Positions 45,443 to 56,809 of a stretch of 64,000 nt of DNA are shown here, piece by piece (within the stretch, counting starts at the first letter, position 1; the number at the start of each line of letters is the position of its first letter). A program made the translations under genes and the position numbers. The stretch is from contig NZ_AQHJ01000020.1 in assembly GCF_014925405.1 (NCBI RefSeq), positions 1-64,000 of the forward strand. Reading direction: 5' to 3'. Below the pieces are notes generated by a model. It was not told the DNA's origin, searched no databases, and worked only from the letters and a program-made list of their open reading frames with translations. The DNA is from Pseudoalteromonas ulvae UL12 (GTDB taxonomy: Bacteria; Pseudomonadota; Gammaproteobacteria; Enterobacterales; Alteromonadaceae).

Positions 45443-45475
45443 CCCCGCATATGAGGTTTTAGCTCATATGCGGGG
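45443..45475. repeat. 13-bp GC-rich hairpin
   Basis: CCCCGCATATGAG / CTCATATGCGGGG with 7-nt loop GTTTTAG, 76 bp after the ATPase gene. No T-tract follows, so it may be an inefficient terminator or mRNA-stabilising hairpin. Confidence 0.6.
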
Positions 45476-45568
45476 AATAGATTCAAATTGGTTTGTGGGG
45501 AACTAGTAAGTGGCCGCCATTGCGAGATTGAATGTAGGCCTCGGGACAATCAATCAAATATAAAGCGC

Positions 45569-46087
45569 TTATTTTGAAAACAGAGATTTATACTTTTTGG
45601 CCAAATATCTTTTAAACCTAATCAATCCCAATACATCGCGATCGGTAATAAGCGCAACGATCATTGTGAAATCAGCTATGTTGATTCCAACCTTATAAAT
45701 ACTCCACAAGAGCCATTCTTGCTTGTTTTGGTACACAACAATATCCAAAAACATGAACAGAAAAATTACACCGTTGAAATATAACCCGCTATAAACATAA
45801 ATGATGCCTGGCGATGGTTTCGTTCTTAATATTACGTTAAAGATAATTATAATTAGCAACGTTGTGAAATCATAAATAAACCACTTAAGATAAATTTCAG
45901 CAAAGTCGAAGAGATCATGAAAATGATCACTAATAAAGTAAGAGAGGGCTACAATTAAAGAGCCGATAACCAGTAAATTATCAGTTTTTACTGATATGCA
46001 CCTAAAAAATAAATTGAGTAAGAAGGCCATGAGAAATCCCCAGACCATAAATGTCCCTAGATAAAGGGATAAATTTTCTGTTAGCAC
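45569..46087 (-). CDS. Membrane protein, unknown, 172 residues
   Basis: About five hydrophobic spans (MVWGFLMAFLLNLFF, LLVIGSLIVALSYFI, TLLIIIIFNVIL, GVIFLFMFLDIVVY, IADFTMIVALIT) and a basic C-terminal tail RFKRYLAKKYKSLFSK. No motif recognised. It stands alone between two defence-like loci. Confidence 0.6.
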   Translation of the reverse strand: MLTENLSLYLGTFMVWGFLMAFLLNLFFRCISVKTDNLLVIGSLIVALSYFISDHFHDLFDFAEIYLKWFIYDFTTLLIIIIFNVILRTKPSPGIIYVYSGLYFNGVIFLFMFLDIVVYQNKQEWLLWSIYKVGINIADFTMIVALITDRDVLGLIRFKRYLAKKYKSLFSK

Positions 46088-46439
46088 TATTTACCTGACC
46101 ACAATAATTTTGTTAATAAATTATAAGTCTAACTTAATTTCTTTTAAAATAGCCGGAAACTTTAAGATTCAACCTTATTGGGCATTATAGTTGTATTGAT
46201 ACTTTAATAAGATCCAGATGTTTGCCTTTTGCTCTAACAAGGTTTTGGCCCATCCAAAGTTAGCAACGCTACTTGAAATGAAGATCTCTCGCCTAATATT
46301 GACTAAAATAGAGTAATACGACAAAGTGACGACTGAAACTGTAGCGACTCAGTGCCTCCCGACTAATAATATTCATTAATTATTTTTTCTTAAAGTCTAC
46401 AAGGAAGCGTGGCATTGTCTTTTTAAGGAACATATTAGA
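46088..46439. other. Intergenic region before the STAND gene
   Basis: 352 bp between divergent genes with no open frame of note and no repeat I can see. It presumably carries the promoters of the membrane protein gene and of the STAND NTPase gene. Confidence 0.4.
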
Positions 46440-47040
46440 GTGTCGAATACTAATTCAGGGGACGGTGAACGTACTGCAATGCTGGGGTATGTACCGCAGT
46501 ATGAAATAGCAGCAGGCCTAATATATGAAGCTTTGCTCAGTGGAAGTCTTGAATGGTTTCGAGTGGCTGATCCTGATGCGGGAAGTTTGGATGACATACT
46601 TATAGCTACTACTGGTAAGCTTGATGCGTATCAGGTGAAGTGGGCGGAATATGTTGGACAAATTAGTTATGCAGACTTTATAAGAGACACTCCTACAAAG
46701 CAAGGGGGTGAAAAGCTAAGCCTTTTCAGGCAGCTAACAGAAGGGTGGAATCATTTAAGTGATAATTACAAAGAAAGAACTGTAAAAGTTCACCTGCTTC
46801 ATAAGCTAGTACCTAGCCCAAACCCTAAAGCCGAAATTCCTTTAGGCGATAAAGTCCCTAAACATGCTCACTTCCAATCTTTCTTAAAAGAATGTTGGTT
46901 CGATAGAAAGTGGTGTGAAACCGGTCTTGATAAAGTAGCGGTATGTTGGAAAGAGACACTGTTGGATTTACAGAATTGGACTTCACAGACTTTGCTAGAC
47001 ACTTTTAACAGTTACAATGTAACTTCAAATAGAGGTGTTT

Positions 47041-47319
47041 ATGAGCAAAGGCAAACGGTATACCGAAGAGTTTAAGATAGAAGCAGTCAAGCAAATTACT
47101 GAGCGTGGTTATTCAGTTCAGGAAGTTGCTGATCGGCTTGGTATTTCAACTAAATCCCTCTATCACTGGCGAAGCCTGTTAAGTGGCAATAAAGCCGTTC
47201 GCCAGTCATCTGATGATTCGGTTCGAATTGCTAAGTTAGAGGCAGAGTTGAAGCGAGTCACGGAGGAAAGGGACATCTTAAAAAAGGCCGCAAGGTACTT
47301 TGCAAGCCAGCCAGAGTAA
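47041..47319 (+). CDS. IS3-family OrfA, copy 2
   Basis: 92 residues, identical to copy 1 apart from one substitution (Gln to Leu in WRSLLSGN). The slippery A6G is retained at 47280-47285, so frameshifting to OrfB is still possible. Confidence 0.9.
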   Translation: MSKGKRYTEEFKIEAVKQITERGYSVQEVADRLGISTKSLYHWRSLLSGNKAVRQSSDDSVRIAKLEAELKRVTEERDILKKAARYFASQPE

Positions 47320-47357
47320 AGTACGCCTTTATCCGAGATCACCAGAAGCAGTTCTCT

Positions 47358-48188
47358 GTGTTATCCATGTGCCGTGTATTAAAAATCAATCGCAGTGGCT
47401 TTTATGCATGGCTTAAACAGCCGTTGAGCACGAGAGCGATTGAAGATAATCGCCTGCTCAAGCGGATAAAAGAGTTCTATATTGCCAGCGGCGGAACATA
47501 TGGTAGCCCTTGGATACATCGTGATCTTCGTGAAGCGGGCGAGTCTTGTAGCGTGCACCGTGTTGCTAAAATTATGCGACTGAACAACCTTAGAGCGCAG
47601 ATTGGTTACAAGCGCAAATACATCAAAGGCGTTAAGCCATCACGGATTGCAGATAACGTATTGGAGCGTGATTTTGCCCCAGACTCACCTAATACTGCGT
47701 GGGTGAGTGACATCACGTATGTGCGAACGTATGAGGGTTTTCTGTACTTAGCGACAGTTATCGACTTGTTCTCACGACGCGTTGTCGGTTGGTCGATGGA
47801 TAAAAACATGGATAAGCATTTGGTTATCCGGGCATTATTAATGGCCGTTTACCAACGTCGGCCAGAACAATCTGTGTTGGTACATAGCGATCAAGGCAGT
47901 CAGTATGGCAGTGCAGATTATTTAGCGTTTATGAAAGAGCATAACCTTATTCCTTCCATGAGCCGCAGAGGAAACTGTCATGATAATGCGGTTGCTGAGA
48001 GCTTTTTTGCTACGTTTAAAAAGCGCGTGATCAGAAAGAAGATATATTCGACCAGAGACGAAGCGAAGACAGAGATATTTAACTTTATAGAAATGTTTTA
48101 CAATCCAAAAAAACGCCACTCGCATACAGGCGGTATATCACCTGCTAAATTCGAAGAAGCGTATTTTTTGAAACAACAGACTGTCTAG
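47358..48188 (+). CDS. IS3-family OrfB transposase, copy 2
   Basis: 276-residue frame identical in sequence to OrfB of copy 1, with all three DDE acidic residues. Likely expressed as OrfAB. Confidence 0.92.
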   Translation: MLSMCRVLKINRSGFYAWLKQPLSTRAIEDNRLLKRIKEFYIASGGTYGSPWIHRDLREAGESCSVHRVAKIMRLNNLRAQIGYKRKYIKGVKPSRIADNVLERDFAPDSPNTAWVSDITYVRTYEGFLYLATVIDLFSRRVVGWSMDKNMDKHLVIRALLMAVYQRRPEQSVLVHSDQGSQYGSADYLAFMKEHNLIPSMSRRGNCHDNAVAESFFATFKKRVIRKKIYSTRDEAKTEIFNFIEMFYNPKKRHSHTGGISPAKFEEAYFLKQQTV

Positions 48189-51100
48189 TGAGAGCTGGGA
48201 AGTCCAAATCGATCAAATTTTAATGATGACCAATTTTTGAATTTTATTCGTTGTTGTGAGCTTGGATTCAATTATAAGCGACCAGCTGACATCCCTATAA
48301 CCAATCAGGGACAAGCAAGAAAACAAGAAGATATTGAAAAAATATATAACCTCCTGACGAAAATGGCAGGAGGTGAACGTCGAATTATTGAGCTATCCAA
48401 AGATGATATGTTGGATAGGTTGGCGTGGAGCCATAGATTCAAACATAAGTTTGTTCACGAATTTCCTATTGATCGAACTTATCAAGAAATTGAAGAAACG
48501 GTTGTTTCTATATCTGATGTATTATCACAAACCAAGCAGGGCTATGTCGCATTGCTGGGAACTCCAGGCTCTGGAAAGTCAACAACGCTTACTCATACTT
48601 TAAGGTATAAAGCAGGATATAAGTTAGTTAGATATTACGCGTATGTTCCAGATAGCACTTATCAAGGGCGTGGTGAAGCGAGTACTTTTCTTCATGACAT
48701 TACCTTGTCGCTAAAAAATCATGGCTTTCTTGGTCAAAGTTCTGGGCAACCAGGCTCAAGAGAAGAATACCTATCGTTGTTAGGAGAGCAGCTTCAGCAA
48801 GCCCATGAAAAATGGAAAAATGATGGTGTAACCACCATCATCATGGTCGATGGGTTAGACCATATTCAACGAGAGCAAAATCCTCTACAGAGTTTGTTGT
48901 CAGATTTTCCTCCCCCTAACACCGTACCTGATGGAGTGATATTTGTTCTAGGGAGTCAAACGTTGGAGTTGAACGATCTCTCTGACACGATAAAGGAGCA
49001 TGTCAGGCATGAAAGTCGAACCATTGTGATATCTCCTCTAACTCGGACAAATGTCTATGCAGCCATAAAAGAATGGGCAGGTTGTTCCGAACTAACAGAT
49101 GATGCCAAGAAGAGAATTTTCGAAAAGTCATTAGGACACCCACTATCTTTAGTATATTTGCTGCAATTTATTACTAGCAGTTCGGGTAAGAGTTATGATG
49201 AAACTATTGATGAGTTTCCTCCTTATCAGGGACATATTGAGCAAAGCTACTCAGTTTATTGGCGGCAAATAGAGAGCAATCAGAACCTTGTTGACTTGCT
49301 TGCGTTATTGTCAAGATTGAGAGTACCAATAAACACTCAATTGCTTGATAAATGGTCTGAATATTCAACTATTCGCGCGTTTATATCAACTGCATCTCAC
49401 TATTTTAAGAAAGATAGTGATGTAAGTTGGCGTTTTTTCCATAACAGCTTCCGGCAGTTTATTTTAGATAAAACGAGCCGTAACCTATTTGGTAATTTTG
49501 ATGATTCACAGGATATCAAATATCACAAGGTATTAGCTGAGCATTGTATTCAATCGTCTGATGGTAATGATCCAATGCGATGGGAGGCAGTTTACCACCT
49601 TTTTAATGCTCGGCAGATGGAAGCTGTAATTGGTATAGGGACTCAAGGTTACTTTAGAGAACAGTTCTTTAATCTTCGGAATACTTCGAGTTTGACAGAT
49701 GATATTGACGCTGTTCTATTGTCGGCGAAGGAGCTAAATGACCCGCTTGCAGTAGTGAGATGCTTATTAATTGAATGCGAGCTTAGAGAGCGTAGAGATG
49801 CCCTTAATGAAATTGATGTACTTAATCTCTTATTTTCATCGGAGGGGGTAAGTTCAGCGCTTAGCTATATATTCGACGGAGAATTACTTAGAGTAAGTGA
49901 TGCACAAGCGCTCAAATTTTCTAAAGTTCTTGCTGAGAACAAATTCTTTAATGAAGCTAAAAGGGTCTTTGAAACTGCTGAACCGCTAAGTTACTTGTCA
50001 GGTAGTGACGCTGTTGATCCGCATCATGGTGGAGCTGAAAATTTGAAACGATGGGTTGATGTGGCTCATTATTTCATGCCCCTAGATGACCTCATCTCAA
50101 CTATACACCAAACGAAGTATGAAGATGATGTGGGAGCAAGGAGTGGAAATAATGAGGATCTGCATGCTCGCTTGTTGGTACGGTTTGTCAATGGTGTTTA
50201 TGAAACAAAAGACGAAGTGAAAATAAGTGAGCTTTTTTCCTTCTTGTCAGAAAAAGAAGAGCACTTTGATAGTTTTGTAAATTTATGTATTTCCATATGC
50301 ATTAGCCAATATCCAACGGCTTTGGTAGACGCTGCATTCGAGGCCGTTATTGACTGGTCTGATAATTATGACTTAGATTTTTCGGACAAGGTGTTGGTTG
50401 CTGAACTGGATTACAGAGCCAATGGAAGTGTAGAAAAAACTAAAGCATGGTTTAAAAGTTTAGAACAGCCAAAACTTTATAAGTATAGCGCTCATGGTCA
50501 ATGGAAGAACTTAAGTCCATTCGATGGTCGAATTCGTCTTAATAGACTACGAGCAGCTCTGGGCCAAAGTGTTGATCCTGTTAAGGTGGTTCCAAATGAA
50601 AGCGAAGAAAAGTATACAGGAAACGTCTTATTTGAACGTGCTTTAGTCAGGTTTTCAAGCATTTGGGGACGAGGTTGGGCTGGAGAGAAACTTCTACCAA
50701 GTTTTATTGTTCAAGAAATTAAGCCATCATTTGAATTATTACGAAAGCCTTATAATCAAACAAGGGATTGGATAGGGTGGTATGAGTTCGAATCAGCCGC
50801 TGTTGATTACTTTAATTTCGCAATAAGGGCCACTGCTCAACATGGACGTGATTGTATTTTGGCTCTAGCCGATGCTTTTAGAAAAGATTGGGATAAACGG
50901 TATTGGCCGACTAGCTGGCGCAGAGAAATTGCTTTCACTTTGTATAAAGAAGGGAATGGCAGGGATGATTTTGTTGACGTGCTGGATCAAATCGAAAAAG
51001 AGATCCCCGATTTTGACGAAATCCACTCCAAAATATCTGAGTATTATGAACTTTCTATAATGTGGTCAAAGATTGGTAAACCAGATCGAGCAGCTAGCCT

Positions 51101-53819
51101 TTTACCTAAAATCTTCGTGGGTTCTTTTGGAATATATCATAAGAAAGACAGGCAATTTTCCCATTGGGTATCGTGGTTAGATAAGTTTACCAGTCAATAT
51201 CCTGATTTAGCATACGGTGAAATATGTCGATTTTCTTTGGCGTTAGTAAATTTGGAACAGTCGGGAAATGGTCGTGGTACGCAGGAAGCAGGACTTGATC
51301 TCATCACTATTACCTCACGTTGGAATCCGGGATATGGATTAAAGCTCTTGAGGTGGTTATTCGATCATAAAGGACTTGATTATGCTCCAGGCCTAACAGG
51401 TTTACTGTCTGGATTGCTTGATGGTTCTTGTCCGGCATTGAAAGAAATATCTGTGATGGCGAAAAAGCTGCTGATCCCTTTCGAAGAGTACAACCCTTCC
51501 GAACTGCCTAAAAAGTTGGTATCTCGATACAGCCAATCTTCCGATGATAGTATGGCGGATGAGATAGAAGAGCTTATTGCATCTATCAATACACATTCAT
51601 TACCTTCAAATCGTTACTCGTGGTTAGAGGGGATAGCGCTTGGCGTCAGAGATGCGGGGCTAGACAATCGTTTTTATGCATCAATGGCGTTTTCTACCCC
51701 CCAAGAAAAGCATGTTACTCATGAACCCTCTTTGACATTAAATACCGGGCAAAAACTTACAGATAAAGAAGCTCAGCTGACAGTAAATTCTTCTGAAAGC
51801 CTTTTTCAGCTTCTTCGAACTGTTGAATCCGTTGACTATTTCCGCTGGATGAAATTAATTCAACCTTTTTTAAAAGGTATGAATGTCTCTCAATTAGAGG
51901 AACTCTATAAGCTTTTAAAGCCTCCTGTTAAGCCTGATAATAATGTCGTTTCTTGTATTGCTACCGCATTATATTCACATGGCGAAGTGGATAAAGCGAA
52001 GAGTTTATTAGAAGGTTTATTCGATAACACGGATGCCAAAGATTGGGATTTGCATTGGGATGGTGGTTCTACGCAGTCGATATTTAGAGCCCTTGTTGAA
52101 ATTGATCCTAAAAAGTGGCGACCTAAAGCGCTCGCTCGTTTAGTTGATGATTATATTGGTGAAAATAGGTATCCAAACAGCTTAATTTGGAACTTACAAG
52201 AAATTGTCGATATCCTCTTTGAGGATAAAGATGTCCTACCCATTTGGAAGGAAATCAAAGAACATGCATACCAGCTAGACGCTTTTGAACAAGGTACTGA
52301 GAATCCACCAGCACTGTTAAATGACTTTGGCGAGAAGAAGGATGCTAATTTACTCATTGAGTTTGCATTCGATATGCTTGATGTCGCTATTCCTGAATTA
52401 GAGGTTATGGCTCATCAGGCAATCGTTGATTTGGCTAAAATTAAAGCTAATTGGCCAGAAATTCTTAGGCAAATAGCTGATAGAATAGACAAAATTGGGT
52501 TGACGCAGGTAAAAGTAGTATCTTTGTTAAGTAGCTTGGAAAAGGATTTCAAAGGGTTTGCTCTTCAATTTGAGCAGAAAATATCTTCACTCTGTGCGTC
52601 GAAAGACTTTAGTGTAAGGATGATTGCCTTGGATTTGTCTAGTTGGATAGGGATCGAAGGTAGGCTACCTCCACATGAACGATCAAAGTTACCTTTGATA
52701 TACGAATTGGAGTTACCTGAAATAAGCAATAAAAAGGAAGCTATTCCATTTTCAGCAATCCGCCCAGGGGAAACACTTCCTGATGTTGATGACCCGATTG
52801 AGTTGCTTAATCCTTTTGTGTCTGTAGCGGAGCTGGTGGCTAAATTCTCAAACGTACCGTTTGAGAATTTAGCCTACAGAGCTTGTGAGTTTATGAAAAC
52901 TTTGATTCCAGAGAATGAATGGAATAAGCAGGCTGAAGAAATTTATGTAAACTGGTTGGAAGGCGTTGGACTCAAGCTGACCTACCATAGACTGAGACCA
53001 AAAGTGGCAAAACTGGCACTCTCTTATGTGGTGTGCGAGTTATTGGATGCTGGGAGAATACCTCATCAAGGAATTGATCTTCTGCGAAAGATTTTCAAAC
53101 GTAGTGATGAATTGTTATTAGAACTTGAGCCCACTATTAGACCTGAGGGTATTGTTGTACCGAAAGCAAAAGATCGAGATATATCTCATAAACACGATGA
53201 ATGGTTGGGGGATATTGAACAAAGTATTACAAAATTTGTTGATTGTATAGGCACTGAAAAACAAATTATTGGTGAACTTACAACCTGGAGATGGTTAGAT
53301 TGGGATTTACCGACGGAGGTTCGTATGTCTACAGTTTGTCATCCTGAATGGAATGACGATGAAGAAGTTACCTCACCTTCTGCTTTCTTCCCTAGCATGA
53401 TGAACAGGTCTGCAATTGATTACCCTGAAATCACTGCAACCATAGAACCATCACTGGTAATTTATGGTACAGGTTTAAACATCGATCATGGAAGCATTGA
53501 GTGGTTAGCACTAAATCCTTCTTTTGGCTTGTTTCTGGGTTGGTCTGTTTCTGATGAAGGAGTGTTCCGCTGGATCAATGAGAAAGGGGATATAATGGTT
53601 GAAAGCATCTACTGGAAAGATGGTCCTATTTCTCGACAACCACCAAAAATGGATGATATTTGTTCAAATGGATGGCTTGTGACCGCCTCTGACGAGGCAG
53701 TTAAAAAAATCAGGGAAGTCATTGGCGAAGCGATAAAAGTAAATGCAGTAATACGCAGTTATAGTCGAAATACATACGAACCTAACACTACTTTCATCCA
53801 ACAGAGAATTAATTGGTAG

Positions 53820-54243
53820 TCACATTAAAATGGTTGTACATTATTGCAAGGGGTAGTTATTACCCCTACCAAACTACAGAGACAGAAATAATTCTGTTAT
53901 ATAAAACGATGAAATCTTCTGCATGCTTTTCCTAATCTGATAGAAATGCTTTTTGCTATAAAACTAACTTGCTTTTATCGAAAAGTGATCTTAGGACTTT
54001 ATTGTCTCATTTGACCTCTGATACCAATTATAGAAATAAACTTCGGAAGAAAGAAAGTTAAAACTTTAATGACCTCCGACACGATCATGTCGATTTAACC
54101 GATTTTCGATTAAATCACCTTAACCGATTTTCGATTACTGAATAATTGTAAGGAAGAACTAATTCGAGTTGGTTTTTACCCACAGTTACGCCGATCTATA
54201 ATACAGCTATAGACAACAGGCTAGGGTAGGTAATCCAAAGTCA
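53820..54243. other. Non-coding stretch between STAND gene and integrase
   Basis: 424 bp without a gene. It contains the direct repeats listed at 54095-54137 and, on the minus strand near 53996-54010, one GACAATAAAGTCCTAAG motif resembling a single TnsB site. The remainder is featureless AT-rich DNA. Confidence 0.4.
54095..54137. repeat. Direct repeat pair next to the integrase
   Basis: TTAACCGATTTTCGATTA occurs at 54095-54112 and 54120-54137, spaced 25 bp start to start, about 105 bp beyond the integrase stop codon. Each copy contains an imperfect internal inversion (CGATTTTCG). A candidate attachment or arm-binding site. Confidence 0.55.
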
Positions 54244-55518
54244 TCAAAATGACAATTTCTTATTTTTTGCACTCAAATACCTTTCCAAAGAACTGGTGTG
54301 TAAATATATAGAAGTCGTTTCTATTGAATCATGACCAGCATCATCTCGAACCTCAGCAAGAGATCTCTTGTTGATATTTATATCATGACTTATACCCGTG
54401 TGCCTTAGCCAATGAGGAGAGGCCCCTAAAAGTATATCCGCATCATAAACTAAACCTGCATCTCTTAACCTTGTGGCCGCAAGGTCAAATACTAACTGCA
54501 TTATATCTCTTAGTTGTCGATCTCCGAGATTTTCATTTATCCTTACTATCTCATCACCCTTCTTTATATGCCGACAAAAAAGCGGCTCCATTTCACTTGG
54601 ATATGGGAGGGAAGGCAACCCCAAAAACGCTCTGTAACGTATTAGTTCATTTTTCAAATCATCCGAAACAGAGACTTTACGACCTTTATTACCCTTGGAA
54701 ATCGGTATAGAAAACATGAAAGCCCCTGTATTTCTGTCAGCCTCAAAATCTGACATAAGAGGAGAGTAACCAGGTCTTGCTGCTAACTCGCTTATCCTTG
54801 GGTAAACACCATACAACATTGAAACTAAGAATCTCGTCCTAGAGTGCTTGTCTGGATCGCGAAGCGCCAACTCAGAAGCCGCGTCATAAACAAATTGCCA
54901 CTGTATCTCGGTGAAGTATTTAACCACATCGCCAGAAACCTGCGATTTGTGATTAAACTCATTCTTTCTTTTTAAATTTGCAGGGGGGTTCTTCTCAGCG
55001 TAATCCAAGTCTATCAAATAGTCATAAAAGCTTGAAAGGACACTCAAGCTTAATTTTATAGAAGCTGATTTCACCTTATATTGAACATCAGAAGCATGCA
55101 CACCAGTTTTAGCAATTACTCCCTTTGGTATAGTTCTGATAAAAGGCCTCCAGTTCTCATTAGGCTCCCTACAACCAGTAGCCTTATTTAATCTGAACCT
55201 AGAGTTTGTTACTGTACCGATAAACTCATCATCAGGTGATTTAAGGAAATCAACATAAAGACGCATGTCTTTACGATCAATATCGCACAAAGGTTTCTTA
55301 GCAACCAACCAACACCAAACTAGATATTTCTCCAACTCAGAACGATATGCTTTAAATGTTTGCTCAGATGAAGAGTTATCTATAAGGAAATCTACTGCAA
55401 GGCCATATACATACCCGGCGTCAGAAATTTTATTCTCAGTAGAAATATGCCGAATGGAAAGATTAATAAACTCATTGGGAGCTTCGACGAATTCCAAAGT
55501 ATCAAAAAAGGGCGTCAT
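54244..55518 (-). CDS. Tyrosine recombinase (integrase), 424 residues
   Basis: N-terminal SAM-like domain (AYRSELEKYLVWCWLVAKKP, about 60-80) and a catalytic domain with Arg in YPRISELAA, Lys in SKGNKGRKVSV, HWLRHTGISHD and AGHDSIETTSIYLH (Tyr near 406). All catalytic residues are present. It lacks a close partner recombinase. Inverted repeats built on TACCGAYA lie upstream and direct repeats downstream, a likely excision/integration and autoregulation set. Confidence 0.88.
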   Translation of the reverse strand: MTPFFDTLEFVEAPNEFINLSIRHISTENKISDAGYVYGLAVDFLIDNSSSEQTFKAYRSELEKYLVWCWLVAKKPLCDIDRKDMRLYVDFLKSPDDEFIGTVTNSRFRLNKATGCREPNENWRPFIRTIPKGVIAKTGVHASDVQYKVKSASIKLSLSVLSSFYDYLIDLDYAEKNPPANLKRKNEFNHKSQVSGDVVKYFTEIQWQFVYDAASELALRDPDKHSRTRFLVSMLYGVYPRISELAARPGYSPLMSDFEADRNTGAFMFSIPISKGNKGRKVSVSDDLKNELIRYRAFLGLPSLPYPSEMEPLFCRHIKKGDEIVRINENLGDRQLRDIMQLVFDLAATRLRDAGLVYDADILLGASPHWLRHTGISHDININKRSLAEVRDDAGHDSIETTSIYLHTSSLERYLSAKNKKLSF

Positions 55519-55536
55519 AAGAAAAACTCAATTCAA

Positions 55537-55635
55537 TACCGACAATGATTTCTGTCGGTAGGTTATTAGTATCAATTAATTCTAACCCATACCTCTTCTA
55601 ACATCATCAATTACCGATAACCCTAATTATCGGTA
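55537..55635. promoter_or_regulatory. Two related inverted repeats upstream of the integrase
   Basis: TACCGACA/TGTCGGTA (55537-55544, 55553-55560) and TACCGATAA/TTATCGGTA (55612-55620, 55627-55635) give four copies of TACCGAYA between the integrase start and the RES gene stop. They may be operators or recombinase core sites. Confidence 0.55.
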
Positions 55636-55675
55636 GCAGAGTAATAAGCTCATTTCATTCTTTTTGATAGGAGTA

Positions 55676-56362
55676 TTATTTGATTAGGTTAACTTCGAGA
55701 ATATTTTCTATCTTCTGTTTTTTACCACTCCAAATGTACTTGTAGTGCCCACCTTGAACTGGAATCGTAACCGTTTTAGGCTTAAACGCCGCAACACATT
55801 CACCACCTCTATCACGAACACTTTTATACAGTAAACCATTACTACCACCGGCACGCATTTCCTTTGCAAAATTCTGCGGAGCTAAATAATCATCAGTATA
55901 TAAAAAGTCAAACTCCTCGGCCCTTACATCATGAAGTTCCAATGCCACTTTATTGATATAGCAACGCATTGTTAACTCGGTGTCTGGCTCGTTGGTAGCT
56001 GATAAGAACCTTTCACGATGGTGAATCGTTTCTGCAAATGCCGTATCTAAATCTCTTGCACCATAATATACGCCGTATTCTGTTCCATCAGTAAAGCGTG
56101 TGGGACTTCCTATATGTGTAAATGCAGCCATCACAGGTGTTGAACCAGATCCGGAAATTCTTTCTTGCATAGGAACAAGCGCCAAATCACCCACCTCATC
56201 ACGAAGCCGATCATTAGTGAGTGATTCAATCGCGAAAACTATCTCAAGTTCATCAGTAGATGCAACATTCTCAAACAAATTGATCGGCGGGAAATGACTT
56301 GGTACTAATCGATGTAATTTATCCCATTCAGGTAGAACAGTATTAACCTCGTTGTGAATCAA
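55676..56362 (-). CDS. RES-domain toxin, second module
   Basis: 228 residues. AAFTHIGSPTRFTDGTEYGV then YYGARDLDTAFAET are the RES signature (Arg, Tyr and Glu expected at the NAD+-acting site), with a LFENVASTDELEIVFAIESL start close to that of the RES toxin at 20350. Overlaps its antitoxin gene by 20 bp. The two RES proteins share only the family pattern, so they are not recent duplicates. Confidence 0.87.
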   Translation of the reverse strand: MIHNEVNTVLPEWDKLHRLVPSHFPPINLFENVASTDELEIVFAIESLTNDRLRDEVGDLALVPMQERISGSGSTPVMAAFTHIGSPTRFTDGTEYGVYYGARDLDTAFAETIHHRERFLSATNEPDTELTMRCYINKVALELHDVRAEEFDFLYTDDYLAPQNFAKEMRAGGSNGLLYKSVRDRGGECVAAFKPKTVTIPVQGGHYKYIWSGKKQKIENILEVNLIK

Positions 56363-56732
56363 GATATCGCCTCATATCACTCAAATTAATAATACTGCCT
56401 TTAAGCATAAACTGTATCGCCGTCTCCCCGTTGAAGGCTTTATTCGGTTTATGTGGCCATGCATCTGCTTGCTCTCGGGTGGGAAATAAAATCCCCAATG
56501 CCTTATATATCCCCATCACATAGGAGATACGCTCAAGTGTATCGATAGAGAGGCTTGAAACCTTCCCCTTCTTCCAATTGTAGAACGTTGATTCTGCTGG
56601 CTTCCCTAGCATGACAATCTGATCTTTAGCTCTTACATTCCAACTAGCCATAATATTAAAAAAGACCGAAAGGGCAACTTTAGCTGTTTTTTCAGGATCT
56701 TTAGCCAAATAGGCTTGTTCTAAGCCAGACAT
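56343..56732 (-). CDS. Xre/MbcA/ParS-type antitoxin, second module
   Basis: 129 residues from the ATG at 56732 (GGAG 9 nt upstream; an ATG at 56747 is the alternative). It has an HTH-like region (MLGKPAESTFYNWKKGKVSS), LERISYVMGIYKALGILFP, and the C-terminal NGETAIQFMLKGSIINLSDM antitoxin domain. It should repress from the palindrome at 56775-56804. Confidence 0.87.
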   Translation of the reverse strand: MSGLEQAYLAKDPEKTAKVALSVFFNIMASWNVRAKDQIVMLGKPAESTFYNWKKGKVSSLSIDTLERISYVMGIYKALGILFPTREQADAWPHKPNKAFNGETAIQFMLKGSIINLSDMRRYLDSQRG

Positions 56733-56774
56733 AATAATGCTCTCCATCTATCAAACATACTAACTATACTCCAC

Positions 56775-56804
56775 ATATGTAGTTATTTCAAAATAACTAC
56801 ATAT
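56775..56804. promoter_or_regulatory. Probable Xre operator, 14-bp perfect inverted repeat
   Basis: ATATGTAGTTATTT and its complement separated by 2 bp, 43 bp before the antitoxin start. The size and near-dyad symmetry fit a Xre-type dimer site for autorepression. Confidence 0.65.
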
Positions 56805-56809
56805 ACAAG

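Larger units (their letters stand above)
46977..48206 (+). mobile_element. IS3-family insertion sequence, copy 2
   Basis: 1230 bp with the same ends as copy 1, flanked on both sides by AAT (46974-46976 and 48207-48209), a 3-bp target duplication. It is therefore a simple, recent transposition into the STAND gene, and it defines the element's ends exactly. Confidence 0.97.
46440..53819 (+). pseudogene. STAND NTPase with N-terminal nuclease-like domain, split by IS3 copy 2
   Basis: Joining 46440-46976 to 48210-53819 restores one uninterrupted frame of about 2048 codons (LLDLQN then RSNFNDDQFL) once one copy of the AAT duplication is removed. The N-terminus (WFRVADPDAGSLDDILI ... YQVKW) looks like a Cap4/DUF4297-type PD-(D/E)XK nuclease. 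Then come Walker A GTPGSGKSTT (near 295) and Walker B TIIMVDGLDH (near 388) of a STAND/NACHT NTPase, and more than 1400 residues of helical repeat-like sensor. This is the Avs plan: phage protein recognition activates a nuclease. The insertion separates the nuclease from the NTPase. The ORF after the IS can start at 48237 without the nuclease. Confidence 0.75.

Noticed and set aside
53996..54010. Single TnsB-like motif on the minus strand
   Set aside because: Only one copy, no TGT terminus and no neighbouring site; treated as chance or decayed.
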